DNA of 6,832 bases from Thermoplasmata archaeon (GTDB lineage Archaea > Thermoplasmatota > Thermoplasmata > Thermoplasmatales > Thermoplasmataceae). Both the position numbers and the translations under genes were made by a program. Positions 1 through 4,669 of this stretch are shown piece after piece (positions within the stretch are counted from its first letter, which is position 1; each line of letters begins with the position of its first letter). The stretch lies in NCBI GenBank assembly GCA_021827885.1, contig JAKAUD010000190.1:1-6832 (forward strand), read 5' to 3'. The notes under the pieces were generated by a model. The model was not told the origin of the DNA. It made no database searches and saw only the letters and a list, made by a program, of their open reading frames with translations.

Positions 1-23
1 TAACGCTTTTCCTTCCATTTGAG

Positions 24-89
24 CTCATCATTTCTGGATAGCCCAATTATGAAGGCACTTTCCCTTCAGTTTGAGCTAAAGACGACCAG
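24..89 (+). repeat. Diverged direct repeat, copy 1 (gene start region)
   Basis: This stretch aligns without gaps to 4198-4263, with about 52 of 66 positions identical by hand count. It covers about 25 bases of upstream sequence plus the first 14 codons of a plus-strand reading frame (MKALSLQFELK here, a GTG-started KAFFLQVELK there). The best-kept block is a 17-base run with one mismatch at 73-89. Similarity fades at 89, where copy 2 runs into the recombinase-tail repeat. The conserved reading frame suggests two paralogous gene starts and not a random repeat. Confidence 0.7.
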
Positions 90-189
90 AAACTTTGATC
101 TAAAGGAAGAAGATAATACCCCGTGGGAACTTAGATCTAATGGAACGGAAATAGAAATTGTTGTTTCTCAAGCAAGTAGTCGAACCTAG
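49..189 (+). pseudogene. Short hypothetical frame, probably a truncated paralogue of the gene at 4223-4664
   Basis: This is a 46-codon ATG frame with no recognised domain. Its first residues (MKALSLQFELKTTRNFDL) match the start of the frame at 4223 (KAFFLQVELKTIRQLDY), and its end (EIEIVVSQASSRT) resembles a later part of the same downstream gene (EVEVVLVSRATES). The intervening stretch is much shorter here, and a TAG stop falls where the paralogue continues for about 85 more residues. I therefore read it as an internally deleted, C-terminally truncated relic. A genuine 46-residue protein is possible. There is no clear ribosome binding site upstream. The first part of the match is seen in DNA and protein; the second is weak and could be chance. 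Confidence 0.45.
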
Positions 190-201
190 ATTAAATACTA
201 A

Positions 202-212
202 GGTATATTAAT
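202..212 (+). promoter_or_regulatory. Possible archaeal TATA-like promoter element
   Basis: An AT-rich run containing GGTATATTAATA lies at about 202-213, with purines just before it that could serve as a BRE. It is the best promoter candidate ahead of the operon starting at 319. With usual archaeal spacing, transcription would begin near 230-240, leaving a leader of about 80 bases that contains the hairpin at 241-257. The assignment is from sequence appearance only. Confidence 0.3.
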
Positions 213-222
213 AACTTAAATA

Positions 223-318
223 ATGTCTTTTATGCTCCCTCTTGCCGAATTGGCAAGTTTTGGTCGCTATGGGTTTTACGAGATTCCAGCTCGCTCAGAA
301 ATGGAGGATGTGAAATAA
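223..318 (+). CDS. Candidate small ORF immediately upstream of the membrane protein gene
   Basis: A 31-codon ATG frame (begins MSFMLPLAELASFGRYGFYE, ends MEDVK) stops with TAA at 316-318. It is directly abutted, in the same frame, by the TTG start of the next gene. It could be a leader peptide coupled to the downstream gene, or the true N-terminus of the membrane protein cut by one nonsense codon, or chance. There is no ribosome binding site before its ATG, whereas a GGAGG lies inside it and serves the TTG at 319. If transcription starts near 230-240 the ATG would not be in the message. I do not recognise the peptide. Confidence 0.22.
   Translation: MSFMLPLAELASFGRYGFYEIPARSEMEDVK
241..257. 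promoter_or_regulatory. Perfect short inverted repeat (hairpin or operator) in the operon leader
   Basis: CTTGCC-GAATT-GGCAAG is a perfect 6-bp stem with a 5-base loop, followed by TTTT at 258-261. It lies between the TATA-like element and the operon. It could be an RNA hairpin in the leader, a weak terminator or attenuator, or a dimeric repressor site. The sequence cannot separate these. Confidence 0.35.
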
Positions 319-903
319 TTGATTGTCGATTTCACGACGTTTTGTTTTGAGGGTAGTCTTGCTACGTTGATAGCACTGTTAGCATGGGGTAATCAAATCA
401 GCCAACCGAGACAGGCCGTCAAAGAAGTAGAAAATAGATTTCTTCTAAGATTTAGGGAGTCCAAAAAAGATGTGATTCCAATTCTTCATAATTCTATAGA
501 TAAAGAGACTGGCACAATGCGGTTTAGCCTAAACAAAATTACTCAGTCGGCGATAAGTCTGTTGAAAGATAACAAACTTGATAATCTAAATACTGAAATC
601 ATGAAAAAGCTTGATAAACTCAACAACACTAAAAGGAAGTTTGAATCTAAGTATACCCGCCGGTATTTTTTAACAGTCACACTAGATGTCTGGTTTGCAT
701 TGGCAGGATTTCTTTCCTTGATTAACGGAACTTCAACTTTTGGTGTTGTGTCCGGCAACGAATTTTCTTACAACGAAGTTTACGCCGTGATAATTGCTAT
801 AATTGGCATAGTGATTCTCACGAATTTAGTGCAAACCTATTCTAAAGAATTGAATTTTATGGATCAGGTGGAAAAACTAGATGACATGATAGAGGTGAAG
901 TAA
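319..903 (+). CDS. Membrane protein, first gene of the QueC-like operon
   Basis: This is a 194-residue protein of no family I recognise. Hydrophobic segments at about residues 6-24, 116-135 and 154-172 look membrane-spanning. Between the first two lies a charged, mostly helical stretch of about 90 residues rich in Lys, Asn and Leu (residues 30-112) that could be a coiled soluble domain. A Lys/Glu/Asp-rich tail follows the last segment. The TTG start is supported by GGAGG at 303-307. The stop overlaps the next ATG by one base (TAATG), so translation is probably coupled. A small protein with membrane spans at both ends, encoded beside a QueC-like enzyme, would fit a membrane-disrupting effector or a membrane anchor of a defence complex. 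That role is inference from context. Confidence 0.85.
   Translation: MIVDFTTFCFEGSLATLIALLAWGNQISQPRQAVKEVENRFLLRFRESKKDVIPILHNSIDKETGTMRFSLNKITQSAISLLKDNKLDNLNTEIMKKLDKLNNTKRKFESKYTRRYFLTVTLDVWFALAGFLSLINGTSTFGVVSGNEFSYNEVYAVIIAIIGIVILTNLVQTYSKELNFMDQVEKLDDMIEVK
892..897 (+). promoter_or_regulatory. Ribosome binding site GAGGTG inside the end of the upstream gene
   Basis: GAGGTG lies 5 bases before the ATG at 903, within the last codons of the membrane protein gene. It fixes the start of the Met-Gly-Gly protein, which matters because that N-terminus is the proposed modification site. Confidence 0.7.
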
Positions 904-1268
904 TGGGTGGCAGGAAAACATATAGACTTGAAGAAATAGTCGGAAAAACACGTGAAAACGCCAAAGAAAGGAAGCAGCTTCTAACTTCCATCAAGAGTGA
1001 GGGACCTAATGAAATCGTGAAAAGTGCACTGGCCCTTGCACTAAAGAGCGATAAATTAATTAAAAATTTGACAAAAGCAACGAAAGTTTTTGAATTCATT
1101 CAAGAGAAAGCCGAGGCCACTTCTTTGAATTATGATCAGCGCAAAAGATTGGCTTCTGAATATTGGGCTAAGAAGAAAAAAGAGGAAGAATACTCATCGG
1201 ATCCAAAAGTCGACAGTATCATAGTAGCTTCTCTAGCAAAATATATCTACCGAGGGAAAAGTAGGTGA
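903..1268 (+). CDS. Small basic protein with Met-Gly-Gly N-terminus; candidate partner of the QueC-like enzyme
   Basis: This is a 121-residue, Lys/Glu-rich, apparently all-helical protein with no membrane segment and no family I recognise. Its start is firmly set by GAGGTG and a one-base overlap with the preceding stop. The first residues are MGGRKTYRLEE, so methionine removal would expose Gly-Gly. My recollection of the literature is that QueC-like enzymes of type IV CBASS and QatABCD attach a 7-deazaguanine derivative to an N-terminal glycine of a partner encoded beside them, so this protein is the natural substrate candidate here. A Lys-rich stretch lies at residues 81-95 and the C-terminus is basic. 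The stop overlaps the next GTG start by four bases (GTGA). The substrate role is inferred from the N-terminus and from gene order. Confidence 0.85.
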   Translation: MGGRKTYRLEEIVGKTRENAKERKQLLTSIKSEGPNEIVKSALALALKSDKLIKNLTKATKVFEFIQEKAEATSLNYDQRKRLASEYWAKKKKEEEYSSDPKVDSIIVASLAKYIYRGKSR

Positions 1269-1567
1269 TAACTCCTGCAGATAAGGAGAGATTTGCGAAT
1301 CTTATGGCGGAACAACTATTCAAATATCTAATGTCAATTCCACGAGCAGAAGAAGTATCTCTAATTTTCCTTCAAAGAAAGTTAAAGGACCAAATGGCGA
1401 CTGAAGAGGACATTCATAAAGTGGCTCAAGTATTTGGAAATCGCTTGGCGGATTTGTACGAGGAATTTGATAGGTCTTATGGGCGTTCTCCCACTAGCGA
1501 CGAAACCGATAAACTTGAAACGGAGAGTATAGAATATGCGTTCAAACAATTCGAAAAAGGAATATAG
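1265..1567 (+). CDS. Small helical protein, third gene of the QueC-like operon
   Basis: This is a 100-residue hypothetical protein starting at GTG in a four-base overlap with the previous stop. The sequence is acidic and predicted helical (Glu/Asp/Lys/Phe-rich), without membrane segments, cysteines or catalytic motifs that I can see. Its last 32 bases overlap the start of the QueC-like gene in another frame, so the two are probably translationally coupled and made in matched amounts. A small helical protein beside an ATPase and a modified partner could be an adaptor or sensor subunit. The sequence gives no direct evidence of function. Confidence 0.8.
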   Translation: MITPADKERFANLMAEQLFKYLMSIPRAEEVSLIFLQRKLKDQMATEEDIHKVAQVFGNRLADLYEEFDRSYGRSPTSDETDKLETESIEYAFKQFEKGI

Positions 1568-2825
1568 CTCATTCACGACTCTGTTAAAAAAATCTCCAAA
1601 TCAAGCAATGAATTTTCTAAACGACAGAGATCTATGGCGTGAGAGAGATATTTTAACCGTTGCCAATGTGGTTTTTAACCTAGAGAAGCTCATCAAAAGT
1701 GGCCAAACGACAAGAAAAGTGATAATACCTCTTTCTTATGAAACAAGATCAGTAGTAGATTTGATTAAATTAAAGACAGAATTAGAAGACTTAATCCTTA
1801 ATATACTGATAGAAGATGTTGAAGTTGAGTTTTCAAGAGATACCCACTCGTATAGAGGAAAAAGCAAGAGAACCATTTTCGAACATAAAGATACAATTTG
1901 TCTTTTTTCAGGCGGAGTGGATAGTTACTCAGGACTTCTAAATTGGGCTGAAAAATTCGGGAGTGTAGCGGGAGTTACAGTCATACATGGTGATCAACCG
2001 TGGGGGTCTAATATTATAGACAGAATAACCTCAGAACTAAGTCCTAAATACAACATATCAGTTTACAAAATGTACGCGCCTAAGATGATGAGTAAGGGCT
2101 ATTCTCAACTTCGTGGATTCTTATACAGTTTGTATGCGGGAATATATCTTAGCTTATTAGAGGCCCAAACACTCTTAATTTCTGAAATAGGCCCTACAAT
2201 GTATCAACCTCGGTTCTCTCCTTTTGATAGCGTTACAATGACAACACATCCCTTTGTGCTCAATAAAGTGAATAAGATATTGAGTTTAATGCTTGCCAAA
2301 GAATTCAAGATAGTGACCCCATTTGAGAATATGACTAAATCAGAGGTTGCAGCTGTTTCTCCCATGAAAGAAGGATTACCATTCACCCACTCCTGCATTT
2401 CTTTAAGATTTGGACGAAGTGATGGGACGTGCTTTGGATGTACGATAAGAAGATTAGGGTTACTTGTTGCTGGAGTTAAAGATACCAAATACATGAAAGA
2501 CCCACTTGGAGATAAAAATGCCAATGCCGACAACATTTTGACACTGATGAGATTCTCGTACGACATCCTTAGAAATTACAAACGCATGATGGACTCGTCA
2601 ATTGAGAATATTGAGTACTTTGGAAAAAGAGACCTGTTTAAAAGATATGCTTTAGATACATTCGCTGGACTCTACATTTACCAAAAGGAAATCGGACAAT
2701 TAAACCCGAAACTAAGTTCATTATATAACGAAGCATTGGAGGAGATATCCGTTCTAAGGCTACAAAAAAGGATCGCAAAAGTAAGGCGACCTACCTTCAA
2801 ACCTAACTTCTCTAAAACAGTTTAA
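1536..2825 (+). CDS. QueC-like PP-loop ATPase (QatC/CBASS-type family), probable defence enzyme
   Basis: This 429-residue protein belongs to the adenine nucleotide alpha-hydrolase-like (PP-loop) family. It has an N-terminal region of about 115 residues not found in housekeeping QueC. The ATP-binding PP-loop SGGVDS is at residues 125-130 and HGDQPWGS at 151-158. SEIGPTMYQPRF and TTHP lie within residues 216-239, and TPFENMTKSEV at 261-271. A zinc-type site follows: C287, C299 and C302 match the spacing I recall for three of the four QueC cysteines (C-x8-C-x2-C-x2-C), with D296 in place of the second; R305 follows. A helical tail of about 115 residues completes it. QueC makes a 7-cyano-7-deazaguanine nitrile; defence relatives instead attach such a base to a protein N-terminus. 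No queuosine or archaeosine genes are nearby. The ATG is preceded by GGAGAG and lies inside the upstream gene. Confidence 0.88.
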   Translation: MRSNNSKKEYSSFTTLLKKSPNQAMNFLNDRDLWRERDILTVANVVFNLEKLIKSGQTTRKVIIPLSYETRSVVDLIKLKTELEDLILNILIEDVEVEFSRDTHSYRGKSKRTIFEHKDTICLFSGGVDSYSGLLNWAEKFGSVAGVTVIHGDQPWGSNIIDRITSELSPKYNISVYKMYAPKMMSKGYSQLRGFLYSLYAGIYLSLLEAQTLLISEIGPTMYQPRFSPFDSVTMTTHPFVLNKVNKILSLMLAKEFKIVTPFENMTKSEVAAVSPMKEGLPFTHSCISLRFGRSDGTCFGCTIRRLGLLVAGVKDTKYMKDPLGDKNANADNILTLMRFSYDILRNYKRMMDSSIENIEYFGKRDLFKRYALDTFAGLYIYQKEIGQLNPKLSSLYNEALEEISVLRLQKRIAKVRRPTFKPNFSKTV

Positions 2826-2835
2826 TCAGCTCACA

Positions 2836-3963
2836 TTACACTCTCCTAGGCAGCTTGACTATCTCTTCCTTAGCGTTGAGATTTAATTCTGCTTTCCGAA
2901 TTTCAATAGCATCTAAGATTTTCTGTTTAATGTTGCTAGTGTCTTTCAGTTCGTGCTCCCAAATCTCTAAAATTTCGTAGCCATGTTTCTTTGCGGTTTC
3001 CCTTAATTTTTTGTCCTTTTGGATTCTTTTGTATTGAATCTCAGATACAGCTATGCTTTCTCTAGAATAACAGATTGGACAAAAGTGATAGAAACAGCCC
3101 TGTACTTCGATAATTTGCCTAAGGTTGTAACTTAAGAAATCGACTACACTGCCAAATATTGGTTCTTGAAATTTAAAAGATGAGCTTAGTCCAAGTTCGT
3201 TAAGCACATTTTTGACCTTTAATTCTGGTTTAGTCTCAGTTTTCTTCTGAGCTTGTGCCCACGCTTGTAAATGCACTTCAGTGTAGGGTACTCCCTTCTT
3301 GCGTTTACTCATGAGTTCTATTGTTTTCTCTGAATATATACCTGTCTTCCCTTTATTCCACGACTTTCTACCCTTCAAATGCTCTCTCATCAATTTTATA
3401 GTTTCATCTGAATATATACCTGTCTTCCCTTTATTCCACGACTTTCTACCCTTCAAATGCTCTCTCATTTGTCGTAAAGTGTCATCTGAGTATACCCCTG
3501 TCTTCCCCTTATTCCACGGTATAATACCTTTTTTGAATGTACCAGAATTTGGTTTTACTATCCCCTTTGTTCCTTTGTTCCAAGCCTTCTGCAGTCCATA
3601 TTTGCCTTTATTCCAGGGTGTTTTACCCTTTAAACCTATGGAAAGTTTTCTTTTTGTTTCGTCGGTTACTTTATGTCCAATTTTAGATTTTGAAATTTGA
3701 GGTGCTTGTTTCCCTTTGTTCCAAGCCACATATCCTCTATCATAACGAGGATTGTGCTTGCCTCTCAAACTATGTCCTTTCAAGTATCTTATTTTCTCGA
3801 ATTGTTTTTGAGATTCTGTCCTAGACTTTAAGAGCAACGACCCACACCCACACGCACAGTATCTTATTTCATGTCCTAGGTCCGTTCTATTGTGTGATTT
3901 TCCATTCTTTACAGAATAACTCAGATTACTTCTATGTTCATCTGAGAAGGTTTTTCCTTTCAT
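2836..3963 (-). CDS. NUMOD3-repeat, Vsr/EDxHD-like endonuclease (homing-endonuclease-like)
   Basis: The frame is 375 residues from the first ATG, but coding similarity continues upstream, so this start is uncertain. A cysteine cluster CACGCG (residues 37-42) with GH at 63-64 resembles the CxCGCG..GH motif seen with phage and homing nucleases. WNKGK-type NUMOD3 DNA-binding repeats follow at 81, 117, 128, 150, 176 and 202. A C-terminal Vsr-like nuclease domain (about 245-345) has E247, D275, the block EVQGCFYHFCPIC at 286-298 including H293, and ILEIWEHEL at 331-339. Vsr-like domains with NUMOD modules are known in homing endonucleases, which cut DNA and spread by repair. The protein ends NAKEEIVKLPRRV, nearly the recombinase tail, encoded by a shared DNA repeat. 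It converges on the QueC-like gene with a 10-base gap. It may be inactive if the upstream part is needed. Confidence 0.8.
   Translation of the reverse strand: MKGKTFSDEHRSNLSYSVKNGKSHNRTDLGHEIRYCACGCGSLLLKSRTESQKQFEKIRYLKGHSLRGKHNPRYDRGYVAWNKGKQAPQISKSKIGHKVTDETKRKLSIGLKGKTPWNKGKYGLQKAWNKGTKGIVKPNSGTFKKGIIPWNKGKTGVYSDDTLRQMREHLKGRKSWNKGKTGIYSDETIKLMREHLKGRKSWNKGKTGIYSEKTIELMSKRKKGVPYTEVHLQAWAQAQKKTETKPELKVKNVLNELGLSSSFKFQEPIFGSVVDFLSYNLRQIIEVQGCFYHFCPICYSRESIAVSEIQYKRIQKDKKLRETAKKHGYEILEIWEHELKDTSNIKQKILDAIEIRKAELNLNAKEEIVKLPRRV
2848..2870. repeat. Recombinase-tail direct repeat, copy R1
   Basis: AGGCAGCTTGACTATC (2848-2863) followed by tCTTCCT is identical to 4262-4284 except for one base. 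On the minus strand it encodes EEIVKLP at the end of the endonuclease. Similarity to the other copies continues weakly to about 2884 (GAGAT). Confidence 0.85.
3329..3468. repeat. Tandem 78-bp coding repeats in the NUMOD3 region
   Basis: A 62-base stretch at 3329-3390 recurs exactly at 3407-3468, giving a period of 78 bases (26 codons). A third, diverged unit starts at 3485. Each unit encodes a SWNKGKTGIYS..T...M module on the minus strand. Near identity at DNA level indicates a recent unit duplication or gene conversion, consistent with a module count that can change. Confidence 0.9.
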
Positions 3964-4146
3964 TCCATGTCCTTGAATAAATCTCTTCCTAAGGAAGTGG
4001 GCAGCAGATTCCGTTTTAAACCTGGCAAGTGGCCGTCCGCATCCGCAAGCGCAATACCTTATTTCTGAAATTTGAGATTTAACACCATCTTTGTTAGGAT
4101 CTTTGAGGTCTTGGAACTCTGTTATTGTCGTTGGATTCTCATGATA
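3964..4146 (-). pseudogene. Coding extension upstream of the endonuclease, without a start codon
   Basis: The endonuclease frame stays open for 61 codons upstream of its first ATG, up to a TGA at 4147-4149, but contains no ATG, GTG or TTG. It encodes EIRYCACGCGRPLARFKTES, with GHGMKG at the junction. This is a second copy of the cysteine module found inside the protein (EIRYCACGCGSLLLKSRTES), so the extension was once translated. The original start therefore seems lost. Just before it lies a 17-base match to the recombinase start, offset by a 4-base deletion that would explain the lost frame. Initiation at ATA or ATT is an unlikely alternative. Confidence 0.65.
4126..4142 (-). pseudogene. Relic of a recombinase-like gene start (MRIQ-AT)
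   Basis: On the minus strand ATGAGAATCCAACGACA matches the recombinase start at 6768 (ATGAGAATCCAA, then AAAG, then CGACA) apart from a 4-base deletion. As it stands the frame reads MRIQRQ and stops. With the 4 bases restored, MRIQKAT would run straight into the endonuclease extension. Confidence 0.55.
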
Positions 4147-4197
4147 TCAGGTTATTTTGAGTTTTGGGATAGAGCCCGCATGAATTCCATATCTGAA

Positions 4198-4263
4198 CTA
4201 ATCATTTCAGAAAAGCCTGATTGTGAAGGCATTTTTCTTACAGGTCGAGCTAAAGACGATCAG
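4198..4263 (+). repeat. Diverged direct repeat, copy 2 (gene start region)
   Basis: This is the partner of 24-89. The right edge of the clear similarity (4263) coincides with the left edge of recombinase-tail repeat R2 (4262), which marks a recombination junction to within about two bases. Confidence 0.7.
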
Positions 4264-4297
4264 GCAGCTTGACTATCGCTTCCTCATTCCAAAGATC
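4250..4297 (-). pseudogene. Relic of a recombinase C-terminus (antisense within the 4223 frame)
   Basis: The minus strand reads DLWNEEAIVKLPDRL and a stop, and the frame is closed upstream by TGA at 4298-4300. It aligns with the recombinase end DLGDKEAIVKLPDRL and with the endonuclease end AKEEIVKLPRRV. The codons for DRL differ synonymously from those of the recombinase (CGT CTT against AGA TTA), so this looks like the end of a diverged relative and not a fresh copy. It is a fragment only. Confidence 0.6.
4262..4284. repeat. Recombinase-tail direct repeat, copy R2
   Basis: AGGCAGCTTGACTATCGCTT and the next three bases match R1 with one mismatch. The first 17 bases from 4264 match R3 with one mismatch. 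It has the same orientation as R1 and R3. Weaker similarity to R3 continues to AGATCT at 4293-4298. Confidence 0.85.
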
Positions 4298-4364
4298 TCA
4301 CTATGGAAGTTTGTAACAGAATCTATAATACTTCCTAACCAAAGATATTATATCCGGTTCCCCA

Positions 4365-4664
4365 TTGGACAACTCGATTATGATCTTCGAGAAAGAGGTA
4401 GAGGTAGTTTTGGTATCCAGAGCTACTGAAAGTGCCACGGGTGACCTGATTTACCAAGTGACTTTTGGAGAACGAGTGAACATAGATGGAGAGCTAAGGA
4501 AGTCTCTGCAGCAGTTGCAAAACTCGAAGCCGCCAAAAGAAATACTTCCAACAATATTAAACGTATTTATATCTTCAGATGGTCCGCTCCCGTATAGAAT
4601 CGGTTCCAGGTGGAGAATTGAAATAACGGATAACGGATCAATTACAGTGAAAGAGGCGAGATAG
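4365..4664 (+). CDS. Hypothetical protein upstream of the toxin-antitoxin pair
   Basis: This is a 99-codon frame (TTG at 4365; ATG at 4380 is an alternative) with no family I recognise. It looks beta-rich (EVEVVLVSRATESATGDLIY, and WRIEITDNGSITV near the end) with a central helical stretch, RKSLQQLQNSKPPKE. There are no membrane segments or cysteines. No ribosome binding site precedes either start, and the preceding frame appears to be its N-terminal half, so it may be the 3' part of a broken gene. It ends 5 bases before the antitoxin start and shares its strand, so it is in the same operon. A third toxin-antitoxin component or a chaperone-like partner is possible, but nothing in the sequence shows it. 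Confidence 0.6.
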   Translation: MDNSIMIFEKEVEVVLVSRATESATGDLIYQVTFGERVNIDGELRKSLQQLQNSKPPKEILPTILNVFISSDGPLPYRIGSRWRIEITDNGSITVKEAR

Positions 4665-4669
4665 TACCA

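Larger units (their letters stand above)
4223..4390 (+). pseudogene. N-terminal part of a frameshifted hypothetical gene
   Basis: From GTG at 4223 this frame reads KAFFLQVELKTIRQLDYRF, then on through YYIRFPIGQLDYDL, before losing sense at about 4390 (RGRGSFGIQSY and a stop at 4427-4429). The start is paralogous to the frame at 49. The frame at 4365-4664 continues naturally from it in the next register, so a one-base change around 4380-4392 probably split one gene of about 147 codons. The codons at 4262-4284 are also the recombinase-tail repeat read in antisense, so part of this N-terminus came from recombination. Two overlapping genes is the alternative, but neither has a convincing ribosome binding site. 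Confidence 0.45.

Noticed and set aside
76..105. A fourth recombinase-tail copy on the minus strand (reads IKVSGRL and stop)
   Set aside because: Only the final RL-stop codons, within the duplicated segment, match. The IVKLP core is absent at DNA level.
857..1099. Minus-strand frames of 70-80 codons opposite the operon genes (also at 543-758, 1382-1576 and 2204-2566)
   Set aside because: All are shadows of well-supported overlapping plus-strand genes.
1536..2825. Housekeeping queC for archaeosine or queuosine synthesis
   Set aside because: The long N- and C-terminal extensions, the altered cysteine site, the TTHP-type motif and the lack of other pathway genes do not fit ordinary QueC of about 220-240 residues.
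2826..2848. Bidirectional terminator between the convergent QueC-like and endonuclease genes
   Set aside because: There is only a weak TAAAACAGTTTA symmetry, with no strong stem and no long T run on either strand.
3329..3520. CRISPR-like repeated spacing
   Set aside because: The 62-base identical blocks at a 78-base period lie in frame within a protein module and only three units exist. There are no short palindromic repeats with unique spacers and no cas genes.
3299..3700. Open plus-strand frame of 133 codons with repeated phenylalanine- and proline-rich units
   Set aside because: It is antisense to the NUMOD3 repeats of the endonuclease. The periodicity is inherited from those repeats and there is no independent coding evidence.
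4072..4272. Plus-strand frame of 66 codons across the divergent region
   Set aside because: It runs antisense through the endonuclease extension and the MRIQ relic, and out of frame through the gene-start repeat. The content is not protein-like as a whole.
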